In this document: positions 1 through 8,000 of the stretch, in pieces | Layout of the letters: every line of letters starts with the position of its first letter | Numbering within the stretch: position 1 is the stretch's first letter | Virus record (IMG/VR): IMGVR_UViG_3300010299_000039 | Span: 1-31,084 of that record | Length of the DNA: 31,084 bases | Source: a virus | Strand: one strand, 5' to 3' | The notes under the pieces: model-generated | Databases searched by the model: none | What the model was told of the DNA's origin: nothing | The model's input: the letters and a program-made list of their open reading frames with translations, nothing else | Made by a program: the position numbers and the translations under genes

Positions 1-4
1 AATC

Positions 5-133
5 ATGTCTAAGTCTGTGATGCTTTCCCTTCTGGGTCGTGCTAACACTGGTGACGAACTTCTGCAGATCCTTGATACTCTTGTCAGTGATGAAAGTATC
101 AACGAACCCACTGCAGATCCGATTGAGTTCTGA
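5..133 (+). CDS. Small conserved cyanophage-type protein (42 aa, possibly C-terminal fragment)
   Basis: The reading frame from ATG at 5 to TGA at 131-133 encodes 42 residues beginning MSKSVMLSLLGRANTGDELL and ending in an acidic tail. The hydrophobic heptad-like first half suggests one short helix with no clear membrane segment. I associate such short 'LSLL.R.NTG.ELL..LD' peptides with T4-like cyanophage genomes, but I assign no function. The frame is still open at base 2, upstream of the ATG, so the window may instead hold the C-terminus of a longer protein. The ribosome binding site would lie outside the window. A hairpin resembling a terminator follows the stop by about 10 bases, consistent with this being the end of a transcription unit. 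Confidence 0.55.
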   Translation: MSKSVMLSLLGRANTGDELLQILDTLVSDESINEPTADPIEF

Positions 134-142
134 TAACATAGT

Positions 143-175
143 GGGGGCACGGTGGTTGACACTTTGCCCCCTTAT
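143..175 (+). terminator. Terminator-like GC-rich hairpin
   Basis: A perfect 7-bp stem (GGGGGCA at 143-149 with TGCCCCC at 165-171) encloses a 15-nt loop and is followed by a T-rich but interrupted run (TTATGTGTT). It lies just after the stop codon at 133. The long loop and imperfect T tract make it a weak intrinsic terminator. The loop also carries the TTGACA of a possible promoter, so the structure may have two roles. Confidence 0.45.
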
Positions 176-185
176 GTGTTAAAAT
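156..185 (+). promoter_or_regulatory. Candidate sigma70-type promoter for the leader of the 66-aa gene
   Basis: A perfect -35 box TTGACA (156-161) is separated by 18 nt from TAAAAT (180-185), a 5/6 match to TATAAT. Initiation near 192 would give a roughly 160-nt untranslated leader before the gene at 352, and that leader contains the dyad at 215-256. Cyanophage early genes are known to use host-like sigma70 promoters. Activity here is inferred from consensus match alone. Confidence 0.45.
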
Positions 186-214
186 TCAATATACCGTGAA
201 GACAGCGTTTTGCG

Positions 215-256
215 GCGTTGGTTTATATCGGCGCGGCGGCGTGATATAAAAAACGC
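215..256 (+). promoter_or_regulatory. Long imperfect dyad in the untranslated leader
   Basis: TTTATATC (222-229) is the exact reverse complement of GATATAAA (243-250). The arms extend outward with GCGTT (215-219) and AACGC (252-256) after a small internal loop (GG against A), giving about 13 bp in total. The 13-nt loop is pure G/C apart from its last base, in an otherwise AT-rich region. No T tract follows, so it does not look like a terminator. A protein-binding operator, a leader RNA structure or a processing site are all possible. Its location in a 218-bp gap upstream of a strong ribosome binding site suggests a regulatory role. Confidence 0.4.
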
Positions 257-351
257 TAACTACCCTAACCTACAGAGGTGACAATTCGCGTTCGATATAT
301 AATACTAAAAAAAATTTTCCGCAGTACAAAAAAATTTCCGGAGGAAAAAAA

Positions 352-552
352 ATGCCCCCAAAGGAAAAATTATTCCATATCTATGCAAAGGATAGATGTC
401 TTTTTCATAATGTTAAAGAAGAAGAGTTTAATGTAACATGGAACACCCTCAAAGGAATGATTGGTCTTATGAAGACTGATTATACCGTTGAGGATTTATC
501 GTATGAGGTGGTAGAGAAACCCCTACTGAATACGGAAGAAGTTTCATATTGA
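352..552 (+). CDS. Conserved hypothetical protein (66 aa)
   Basis: This 66-residue protein starts at an ATG with a textbook ribosome binding site (GGAGG at 340-344, 7 nt upstream). The sequence is mixed and soluble, with a central NVTWNTLKGMIGLMKTDYTV segment and no signal peptide or membrane helix. I recognise the general pattern (LFHIYAKDRCL then LMKTDYTVEDLSYE) as a short protein carried by T4-like cyanophages, but I know no function. It lies alone behind the 218-bp leader region with candidate promoter and dyad, and its stop codon overlaps the -35 box of another candidate promoter. The codon use and Shine-Dalgarno strength make the gene call fairly secure. Confidence 0.75.
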   Translation: MPPKEKLFHIYAKDRCLFHNVKEEEFNVTWNTLKGMIGLMKTDYTVEDLSYEVVEKPLLNTEEVSY

Positions 553-577
553 CACTGACTACATACTACGATAGAAT
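549..577 (+). promoter_or_regulatory. Candidate sigma70-type promoter for the glycosyltransferase gene
   Basis: A perfect TTGACA (549-554) overlaps the TGA stop of the upstream gene. A 17-nt spacer then leads to TAGAAT (572-577), a 5/6 match to the -10 consensus. Initiation near 584 would leave about 18 nt of leader, including the AAGG ribosome binding site at 586-589, before the ATG at 602. This is one of the two best sigma70-like matches I noticed in the window. Confidence 0.5.
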
Positions 578-598
578 TGAACTTGAAGGTAATTCAAT
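576..598 (+). promoter_or_regulatory. Small hairpin presenting the ribosome binding site
   Basis: ATTGAA (576-581) pairs with TTCAAT (593-598) around an 11-nt loop that contains the GAAGG ribosome binding sequence for the gene at 602. Six AT-rich pairs are only weakly stable. It may be chance, or a device to keep the site single-stranded. Confidence 0.25.
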
Positions 599-601
599 CT
601 T

Positions 602-1372
602 ATGGCTAAAGGATTTACAGTAAAAACCGCATCACCCAAGAAAACAAATCAAGCTGAATGGGATATTGATGCTATTAAAGAAAGGATGCGAGGAAAGAGC
701 ATTGTTTTCTGTCTTCCAGGACGGGGGTGTTCTTACACGTTTCTGAAGAACTTTGTACAACTGTGCTTTGATATGGTACAGAATGGTATGAGTATTCAGA
801 TTTCCCAAGACTATTCTTCAATGGTGAACTTTGCACGTTGTAAGTGTCTTGGTGCAAATGTACTTCGTGGTCCGAATCAAATTCCCTGGGATGGGAAGTT
901 GACTTATGATTATCAATTGTGGATTGATAATGATATTGTTTTTGACACTACCAAGTTCTGGCAACTTTGTGATCTAGCTCTGTCTGCTGATGGTGAAGAG
1001 CGTGAGATTACTGCTGGGTGGTATGCTACAGAGGATGGACACACAACTTCTGTCGCACACTGGTTGGAAGAAGATGATTTCCGCAAGAATGGTGGAGTGA
1101 TGAATCACGAAACCACTGAAACCATGTCAAAGCGTAAGAAACCATTTACGGTAGACTATACAGGTTTTGGATGGGTGCTGATTAAGAAAGGTGTCTTTGA
1201 GAACCTTGAGTATCCTTGGTTTGCTCCTAAGATGCAAGTCTTTGAATCTGGCAATGTGCAGGATATGTGTGGTGAGGATGTCTCATTCTGCTTAGATGCA
1301 AAGGATGCTGGATTTGAGATCTGGTGTGATCCTCGTATTCGTGTTGGACATGAAAAAACTCGAATCATCTAA
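602..1372 (+). CDS. GT-A-fold glycosyltransferase-like protein (256 aa)
   Basis: This is likely a nucleotide-sugar-dependent glycosyltransferase. After about 30 leading residues comes a Rossmann-like strand (SIVFCLPGRGCSY). A DxD motif in WIDNDIVF (D109, D111) would bind the metal and sugar-nucleotide phosphates. A GEDVSFC segment (E225, D226) sits where GT-A enzymes carry the catalytic or acceptor-site acid, and H250 in the final GHEK is a typical third metal ligand. The length, 256 residues, is that of a bare catalytic domain with no membrane anchor. It lies just ahead of the virion gene cluster, so it could decorate a virion protein, phage DNA or a host glycan. The target cannot be told from sequence. 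The family-level call is good, but the substrate is unknown. Confidence 0.75.
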   Translation: MAKGFTVKTASPKKTNQAEWDIDAIKERMRGKSIVFCLPGRGCSYTFLKNFVQLCFDMVQNGMSIQISQDYSSMVNFARCKCLGANVLRGPNQIPWDGKLTYDYQLWIDNDIVFDTTKFWQLCDLALSADGEEREITAGWYATEDGHTTSVAHWLEEDDFRKNGGVMNHETTETMSKRKKPFTVDYTGFGWVLIKKGVFENLEYPWFAPKMQVFESGNVQDMCGEDVSFCLDAKDAGFEIWCDPRIRVGHEKTRII

Positions 1373-1532
1373 GAGATTTAATGTTCTTTATGCGGGGAGG
1401 AAGATATACTCTTCCCTCTCGCACGAAGAATGTTTAGAGGTTTTACAAGATCTTGCAGATCAGTACTATGAAAGTCCTTCAGAAGGTAAGGACAGTTTTG
1501 ATGCTAATTTAATTGAAATGGAGGAAATCTAA
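1350..1532 (+). CDS. Small conserved hypothetical protein (60 aa)
   Basis: This 60-residue protein starts at an ATG that lies inside the last codons of the glycosyltransferase gene (23-bp overlap), so it is probably translationally coupled. I prefer this ATG to in-frame starts further upstream, which would run antisense to nothing useful and lengthen the overlap to over 70 bp. The protein contains KRFNVLYAGRKIYSSLSHEE, then an acidic helix (ECLEVLQDLADQYYE) and an acidic tail. The first part looks like two beta strands followed by a helix. I believe similar 'VLY.GRKIY..LSHEECLEVL' proteins occur in other cyanomyoviruses, but no function is known to me. Its stop overlaps the next start (TAATG). 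Confidence 0.65.
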   Translation: MKKLESSKRFNVLYAGRKIYSSLSHEECLEVLQDLADQYYESPSEGKDSFDANLIEMEEI

Positions 1533-1672
1533 TGGCTAAAAGTGGTGGAAATAAGACTGAGTTTCAATCGGGTCCTCCTAAAAAAACTCGTCAAGGACGC
1601 TCGGCTCGAACTCTTCTCTCAGCAACTTCTCGCAATGGTAAGAAAAAGAAATATCGGGGTCAGGGTAAATAA
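1532..1672 (+). CDS. Tiny basic conserved protein (46 aa)
   Basis: This short frame runs from an ATG that shares its A with the preceding stop (TAATG at 1530-1534) to TAA at 1670-1672. It is preceded by GGAGG (1520-1524), well placed at 7 nt, inside the end of the upstream gene. The 46-residue product begins MAKSGGNKTEFQSGPPKKTR and ends with KKKKYRGQGK. It is strongly basic with almost no hydrophobic residues, so it is probably disordered and nucleic-acid or acidic-protein binding. The strong ribosome binding site, the stop/start overlap and my recollection of similar very small proteins in T4-like cyanophages support it as a real gene. The function is unknown. Confidence 0.7.
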   Translation: MAKSGGNKTEFQSGPPKKTRQGRSARTLLSATSRNGKKKKYRGQGK

Positions 1673-1698
1673 TAAAATAGAATAGAATAATTTAAAAA
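1673..1698 (+). promoter_or_regulatory. AT-only spacer with doubled ATAGAAT motif
   Basis: This 26-bp gap contains ATAGAAT twice (1677-1683 and 1682-1688, sharing AT). The same heptamer occurs at 571-577, as the -10 region of a candidate promoter, and twice at 2689-2703 upstream of gp25. No -35 box is evident here and no Shine-Dalgarno precedes the ATG at 1699. It may be a -10-like element or only AT-rich spacer. Confidence 0.25.
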
Positions 1699-2472
1699 AT
1701 GAGTTGTTTAATTACAAATTTACCTGCACGAAAAGTATGGGTACGCAAAGAATACCTACGCGATCTAAAAGATGGTCATGGTGAATTTGTAGAAGGCGTC
1801 TGGGTGTCGGCAAAGTCGATGCCTGGACGTGCTTTTTATTTTGAGACATACTTACCCGAGTATGCTGCGATGTTTGATAAGTTACCGATTAGTGCCTTCT
1901 TGTCTCGTCCACAAACACCTGATCCAGACTTAGATTTACCTAATCTTCAGTTTTGGAATTGTATGGATTATGGGGTTACAGCGATTCATAAACAGTTTAT
2001 TGGTTCAATGGACTGGGAAGTACGTACAAGGCATTTTGGGACCCTTAGAGGGACGTATGAGTGCACCTTGGACAACTATCATGAGGGTACTGATACCATT
2101 GATTATTCTACAAGTGAGATCCCTGAAGAACATAAATCATTTAACCTGATTGAACTTGAAAATGGACAGTTTGCACTGTATCCAAATAACAGATGTCGCA
2201 TCTATGACAATAGTTTGACCCCCGAAACTCCAAAAATCCCAGACTTCAAAGTCTCTACGGAGTATTATCAGGTTGAAAATGGCACAGATTGGGGTCGATT
2301 GGGCGATACTGATGAATATTTTTGGGAAACACTTACTGAAAAAGCACAAAAACTAGAACAACCACCATTTTCTGCAGGTGGTGGACACTTTTCTCATGGT
2401 TATAGTCCATATTTGGGCGAATCACGGGATAGCAACCCCGAAAAAAGTTCTGATTTAACCGATCAGGAGTAA
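1699..2472 (+). CDS. Conserved hypothetical cyanophage protein (257 aa)
   Basis: This 257-residue soluble protein has no signal peptide or membrane segment. The first two thirds (about residues 1-170) appear folded and rich in aromatic residues, for example GRAFYFETYLPEYAAMFDKL (about 43-62) and FWNCMDYGVTAIHKQFIGSM (about 85-104). The last 60 residues are polar, Gly/Ser/Pro-rich and acidic, probably disordered. I believe homologues lie next to gp25 in other T4-like cyanophages, but I know no function and see no catalytic motif. The ATG has no Shine-Dalgarno, only A/T upstream, yet coding quality is clear. A downstream gene starts 2 nt after its stop with AGGAG inside the end of this frame, so the pair is probably co-translated. 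Confidence 0.7.
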   Translation: MSCLITNLPARKVWVRKEYLRDLKDGHGEFVEGVWVSAKSMPGRAFYFETYLPEYAAMFDKLPISAFLSRPQTPDPDLDLPNLQFWNCMDYGVTAIHKQFIGSMDWEVRTRHFGTLRGTYECTLDNYHEGTDTIDYSTSEIPEEHKSFNLIELENGQFALYPNNRCRIYDNSLTPETPKIPDFKVSTEYYQVENGTDWGRLGDTDEYFWETLTEKAQKLEQPPFSAGGGHFSHGYSPYLGESRDSNPEKSSDLTDQE

Positions 2473-2474
2473 AA

Positions 2475-2666
2475 ATGAACGACTTTTTGGACAATCTAGC
2501 AAATCACCAACACCAAAAGATGTTACGTGAAATCGCAAATGATGACCTTACACCCAAAAAACACGATTTTCATGTTCAAAACGACCTTCATGAAAAAATT
2601 CGTAATGATGATGACTATGATGACTGGGAATATGGCACAGAACCAATTCCTTTGAACGAATTTTAG
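2475..2666 (+). CDS. Small acidic hypothetical protein (63 aa)
   Basis: This 63-residue protein is rich in Asp, Asn and His (NLANHQHQKM near the start, then RNDDDYDDWEYGTEPIPLNE near the end). It is predicted soluble and probably partly disordered. A good ribosome binding site (AGGAG at 2465-2469) lies within the end of the upstream frame, and the gap between genes is 2 nt, which suggests co-translation with the 257-aa protein. I recognise no domain. It is the last gene before the late promoter of the baseplate block. Confidence 0.65.
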   Translation: MNDFLDNLANHQHQKMLREIANDDLTPKKHDFHVQNDLHEKIRNDDDYDDWEYGTEPIPLNEF

Positions 2667-2678
2667 TCAAAAATACCC

Positions 2679-2703
2679 CATAAATAAGATAGAATTATAG
2701 AAT
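2679..2703 (+). promoter_or_regulatory. Late promoter upstream of gp25 (CATAAATA)
   Basis: CATAAATA at 2679-2686 matches the T4 late promoter box (TATAAATA) and the NATAAATA form reported for cyanomyoviruses. It sits 29 bp before the gp25 start, in a 49-bp gap after the accessory genes. Two ATAGAAT heptamers (2689-2695 and 2697-2703) follow directly. Transcription would begin near 2694 and cover the baseplate wedge genes. Confidence 0.6.
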
Positions 2704-2715
2704 TTACGGTTATCC

Positions 2716-3117
2716 ATGCCTTTAGAGCGAGTTAGTCGCAGTTTCAAAGATGTCAGCATGTCGTTTCAAAGTAATCCTTTGAATGATGATCTTGTTGCAC
2801 TAAAAAATGAAACTGCTATTGCTCGCTCTATTCGTAATATTGTTCTTACATCACCTGGAGAAAAATTTTTCCAACCAAATTTCGGATCAAGGATATCAGA
2901 ATCTCTTTTTGAAAACCTGGATGATATATCTGCACTGACAATACAGGATGAAATAAGAGATTCTATCCGAAAATTTGAACCTAGGGTGTTATTATTAGAT
3001 GTAACTGTAAATCCTAATTTTGATGCTAATCAGTTTGACGTTATCATTGTATATGAAATTATTGGTTCGGACATACAAGCACAACAACTAGAATTCGTTT
3101 TGCAACCAACAAGATAA
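2716..3117 (+). CDS. 25: Baseplate wedge protein gp25
   Basis: This is the gp25 baseplate wedge subunit, which joins the wedge to the start of the contractile sheath. The 133 residues match the family's usual length (T4 gp25 is about 132). The GPW/gp25 signature is visible: TSPGEKFFQPNFGSRI at residues 45-60 and the conserved EPRV at 88-91, followed by the strand pairs that close the fold. A late promoter lies upstream. The stop codon abuts the gp6 start with no gap, so the two wedge genes are probably coupled. In T4 itself gene 25 lies away from gene 6; adjacency to gp6 is usual in cyanophages. No clear Shine-Dalgarno precedes the ATG. Confidence 0.93.
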   Translation: MPLERVSRSFKDVSMSFQSNPLNDDLVALKNETAIARSIRNIVLTSPGEKFFQPNFGSRISESLFENLDDISALTIQDEIRDSIRKFEPRVLLLDVTVNPNFDANQFDVIIVYEIIGSDIQAQQLEFVLQPTR

Positions 3118-5052
3118 ATGCCTCTTTTAAATTTCACTAGTCTGGACTTTGACCAGATTAAAACCACCTTAAGAGAAGTTCTAAAAAAGAACAATAATTT
3201 CACAGATTATGACTTTGAGGGGTCAAATCTGTCAACGATTATTGACTTGTTGGCATATAACACATATATCTCCTCATATAATGCAAATATGATCTCAAAT
3301 GAGGTCTTTATTGATAGTGCAACTCTGAGAGAAAATGTAGTTGCACTTGCTAGAAATATTGGATATCTTCCAAGATCAAGAAGAGGATCCACATGTAATG
3401 TTAATTTTTTCGTAGACCTTTCTACATCAAATATAAATCCATCTTCAGTTACATTAAAAGCAGGTCCTGTCGTAGCGACAGCAAATCAATTTGGAAATCA
3501 ATCATACGTTTTTAATATCCTTGAAGATCTGACTGTTCCTGTTGTTGATGGAATAGCAGATTTTAATACTTTAGAAGTAATTGAAGGAATACGTATACAA
3601 CAGTCCTTTACATATTCCTCAAGGAATCCAAATCAACGCTTTATTTTGGAAAATTCTGGGATTGATATCAGTACGTTAGTTGTAAGCGTAAAACCAACTG
3701 ATACTTCTACAGTAAGAGTAAATTATACTCAAAACACGAGTTTATTTGATCAAAACACGGATAATGTTGTAACTGGTTCTTCCACAATATATTTTGTCCA
3801 AGAAGTAGAAGATGAGCAATATGAATTAATTTTTGGTGATGGAATATTTGGCAAAGCACTTGAAGATGGAAATGTTATAGACATTTCTTATTTGGTTTGT
3901 TCTGGTGAAGATGCAAATAGAATCAGCAACTTTACATTTAGTGGAAGACTTGTTTATTTAAGTAATTCAGTAGAAGTTAACATTACAAGTGGAATATCTC
4001 TTGTAACAGCAGATCTACCATCAAGTGGCGGTGAAGCAATTGAAAGTGTATCTTCGATTAAAAAATATGCACCTCAAGTTTATGGAACTCAAGATCGTGC
4101 AATAACTGCAAACGATTATGAGGTATTAATTCCAAATAAAATCTACACGGAAGCAGAGTCCATTTCTGTTTTTGGTGGAGAGGAGTTAGTTCCACCGCAA
4201 TACGGAAAAGTTTTTATTAGTATTAAACCAAGAAACGGAGATTTTGTTTCTCAAGCGATTAAAGAAAATATCAAAAGAGATTTAAGAAAATACTCAGTAA
4301 CCGGAATAGTCCCAGAGATATTGGATTTGAAATACTTATATGTTATTACTAGCAGTAAAGTATATTATAATACAAAATTAACCACTGATGTTGCTGGGGT
4401 TTCATCAACAATTCAATCCAATATCAATAATTACGCAGATTCTGCTGAATTAAATAAGTATGGGACTAGATTTAAATATAGTAAGTTTTTGAGTTTGATT
4501 GACAATAGTCACCCAGCAATAACTTCAAATATTACATCAGTTCAAATGAGAAGGGATTTGAGGTTGGCAACTAATACATTTGCAGAATATGCAATTGATT
4601 TTGGCAATCATCTTCATGTCCAATCGTTAAGTGGATACAACATAAAATCCAGTGCTTTTAGGGTGATAGATATAACAGATGATGTTTATCTTTTTGACGA
4701 ACCTATCGATAGAAAAACCGGAACAATATCACTTTACTCTTTACAAGCATCAGGTTCTACAACACCAGTTGTTAGAAGAAGAAATGTAGGAGCGATTGAT
4801 TATGTTAAAGGGAGAATTACACTAAACCCAATTAACATTGTATCAGGTAAATCTAAAGATAGGCAACAGATTATGGAGATATTCGCCGTTCCACATTCAA
4901 ATGACGTTATTGGATTGCAAGATTTGTACCTGCAATTAGATAACAGTTCAGTTGAAATGATTGTAGATGAAATATCTTCTGGGGCAGATCCATCAGGGTC
5001 TACATACAAAGCAACAGCAAGTTATTATGATGTTAACAACAACCCATATTAA
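3118..5052 (+). CDS. 6: Baseplate wedge protein gp6
   Basis: This is the gp6 baseplate wedge subunit (baseplate J-like family), which with gp7 and gp53 forms the wedge core and the inner baseplate ring. The 644 residues compare well with T4 gp6 (660). The N-terminal region has the characteristic GSNLSTIIDLLAYNTYISSY stretch followed by NEVFIDSATLRENVVALARN and the GYLPRSRRG turn (about residues 35-95). The middle has the typical QDRAITANDYEVLIP segment, and the C-terminal third is beta-rich. It starts directly after the gp25 stop (TAAATG) and ends 22 nt before the gp7 homologue. The order gp25-gp6-gp7-gp8 supports the assignment. I see no insertion of the modules found in its neighbours, which makes it the most conservative wedge gene here. 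Confidence 0.92.
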   Translation: MPLLNFTSLDFDQIKTTLREVLKKNNNFTDYDFEGSNLSTIIDLLAYNTYISSYNANMISNEVFIDSATLRENVVALARNIGYLPRSRRGSTCNVNFFVDLSTSNINPSSVTLKAGPVVATANQFGNQSYVFNILEDLTVPVVDGIADFNTLEVIEGIRIQQSFTYSSRNPNQRFILENSGIDISTLVVSVKPTDTSTVRVNYTQNTSLFDQNTDNVVTGSSTIYFVQEVEDEQYELIFGDGIFGKALEDGNVIDISYLVCSGEDANRISNFTFSGRLVYLSNSVEVNITSGISLVTADLPSSGGEAIESVSSIKKYAPQVYGTQDRAITANDYEVLIPNKIYTEAESISVFGGEELVPPQYGKVFISIKPRNGDFVSQAIKENIKRDLRKYSVTGIVPEILDLKYLYVITSSKVYYNTKLTTDVAGVSSTIQSNINNYADSAELNKYGTRFKYSKFLSLIDNSHPAITSNITSVQMRRDLRLATNTFAEYAIDFGNHLHVQSLSGYNIKSSAFRVIDITDDVYLFDEPIDRKTGTISLYSLQASGSTTPVVRRRNVGAIDYVKGRITLNPINIVSGKSKDRQQIMEIFAVPHSNDVIGLQDLYLQLDNSSVEMIVDEISSGADPSGSTYKATASYYDVNNNPY

Positions 5053-5074
5053 TAAAATATTGTAAGAAAAAGAA

Positions 5075-8000
5075 ATGGCGAAAAAAAGAGTTCAGATCAA
5101 ACATCTTTTAGAAAATCAGTTACCATCTTATGTTAGAGATGAGTTTCCACTGATTGCACAGTTTTTAAGAACTTATTATACTGGATTGGAGTTTCAGGGA
5201 GGTCCTTTAGACCTTATTGAAAACATTGATTCGTATATTAAACTGAACTCAAACGCAAATAATATAAAAGAAACAACTCTGACTTTTGATGCAGATGAAA
5301 GTCAGGGATACTTAGATGTAAGTAATACGCAAGGATTCCCAGATAACGCTGGCATTTTGCAAATTGATGATGAAATTATCATCTACCAAGCAAAAATTGG
5401 AACTAGATTTTTAGGGTGCACTAGAGGATTTGTTGGGATAACGTCATTTGAAAATCCAAATAACCCAGAAGAAGCAGTATTTTCATCATCAGATGCAGAT
5501 TCTCACTCTGCAGGGGCAACTGTAAAGAATTTAAGCGTACTATTTTTAGAAGAATTTTTAAAAAAAGTAAAAACTCAGTTTTTACCAGGACTTCAGTCGC
5601 AACAGTTAGATGATCAATTAAATCAAGCACAATTTATAAGACAGTCAAAAGACTTTTATTCCAGAAGAGGAACCGAAGATTCTTTTAAAATTTTATTCAA
5701 AGCACTTTATAATGATGAAATTGATATTATTAGACCGCAAGACTATTTAATTACTCCATCAAATGCTTCTTATCAATTAACCAGGGACTTGATTGTAGAG
5801 TCCGTTGAAGGTGATCCGTACAATCTTGTCAATAAAACTCTCTTCCAAGACGAATTTGAAAATATCACTACCGCATATGCTCCAGTTTCATATGTTGAGA
5901 GAGTAGTAGTTGGTGTTTTAACAGATGTTTATTATAAGGTAAGTATTGATTCCTCTTATAATCAATCGGATGGTTCTTCAGAACTTTTGTATGGAGATTT
6001 TTCAATTCATGCAAAAACGACAGTTATTGATGAAGTTGGCGTTGGACAAACTTATTTGGATGTCGATTCTACTATTGGGTTCCCACAGTCAGGTACGCTT
6101 TCTGTCACATTTTTAGATGGCACAGTTGGAGTAGTTACATATTCCGACAAATCATCCACACAATTCTTAGGAATCACTACAAGCAGTATAACAGGAACTA
6201 TTAGTGATAAGACAGTTATAGATCAAAATACTTTTGCATATGGATTTGATGATGAGACTGGAGAAAATGACGGAATTAAAATAAAAATTAGATCAGTTCT
6301 AAACGAATTACAAAAACCAACATCGGCATATTATCAATTACCAAATTCAAAGATTAAAATTAAATCTTTGGGTAAAGTATCTTCTGATACTAAAGCAAAT
6401 CATTGGTTCTTTAATACAGCACAATTCTATGATGTAAATAGTCTTACTTTAGAGGATTCATCAAATAATACATACAAACTAACTACTAAAGATGACAATA
6501 TTCTTAGAATTGGAGATCCTTTAGAACTGACCGATAGATTTACAGTCAAAGTATCTACGGATTTGTTTGTTGTTGATGTCTTTGACTCTAAAACTTGCTT
6601 AATAAGAGGATCTGGAGTAGGAGATCCTGCAAGTATTGTTAAAGTATCAAAAAGAATTTCTAAAGTCGATTCAAATTTTTACACAAATCTAACAAATTAC
6701 CCAGCAAATGTACAAAATACTTATGTTGATGGTGATAAAGTCTTAGTTGCAACAAACTCATTACCTTTCTTCTCAGATACTAAATTAAATCCAAAGAATC
6801 AAAAAATAACTCTTTCTGGCACATTTTCTCTTGGACAAGAAACTTTACAGATAACATCTGGTATTGATCACAATTACTACACTGGAGATATTGTATACTA
6901 TACGCCAGAAAAAAATACTATAGTATATACTGATGCTACTGGAAATGAAATAACAGAGTCCACAATAATTAGTTACCTTTTTGATGAAGGGAACTATGTT
7001 GTAAAAAGGATAGACTCTAATAATATTAAGTTGGCAAAAAGTGCATCAAACCTTTATGCCGAAAAGTTTGTAAGTATTGTTCCTCCTGGTGGAGCAGATA
7101 CTGTAGTTGTTGTTGGAAATACGTTAGAAAAAAGTGAATTTAGAGAAAAATCAATTAAACCCCAGAAAAAATACAGAGAAATATCTTCTCCGCTAGATGA
7201 AGTATATGATAAAAAAACTCGTTTTGATTATAATGGAATATTAATTAATGGCGTAGAAATTTTAAACTACAAATCAAAAGATTTTGTACATTATGGAAAA
7301 TTAGATTCTATTGAAATTTCTTCCGGTGGAAGTGGATATGATGTAATTAATCCACCAGTATTAAACATTAGTGACCCTGTAGGAACTGGCGCAACAGGAA
7401 CCTTTGCGGTAAAGGGAGAATTTAAAGAAATTCGTGTTTTAGATTCTGGTTTCGATTACATTGAAGTTCCCAAAGTAAAGATAACTGGTGGAAATGGGAC
7501 TGGAGCGACTGCAGATGTAAATCTGGTAACTATTCCCCATCAAGTTTCATTTAACCCAACAGGCGTATCTACCGATATTTCTGGTATAGGAACAGTTGGA
7601 TTTGGATCAGATGCGTCTACAATTGGATTTACGACTTATCATAAATTTAGAAATGGTGAAAGAATTGTATATAAAACTTTTGGCGAAAGATCTATTCTTG
7701 GTCTATCAACCGATGCAATATATCATGTTTCTGTTCAAAGTCCATACATTGTAAAATTACATAAAACTTTAGATGATTCTATTTTAGGTATTAACACCGT
7801 AGTTCTAACAAGTCCTGGTTCTGGAGTTCACCAACTCAAATCTTTGAATGGAAAATCTATAGTTGGATCTGTAAAACTAACGAATCCAGGATCTGGTTAT
7901 GAAAATAAAGAGAGAATTTGTTCACCAACAGGTATCAGTACAGCATTAAATACTGTAACCATCAGTAATCATGGATATAAAACTGGAGAAATTGTAAAAT

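Noticed and set aside
278-303. Exact TATAAT at 298-303 with GTGACA at 278-283
   Set aside because: The -10 is perfect but the spacer is only 14 nt, too short for a normal sigma70 promoter, and the area is AT-rich. It was kept out of the feature list.
340-351. TTTCC-GGA-GGAAA mini-hairpin over the ribosome site of the 66-aa gene
   Set aside because: A five-pair stem with a three-base loop that is likely a by-product of the strong GGAGG site; too weak to claim regulation.
5046-5060. AATAAAAT before gp7 as a late promoter
   Set aside because: It has one mismatch in the conserved part of the box, and such A/T octamers are frequent by chance.
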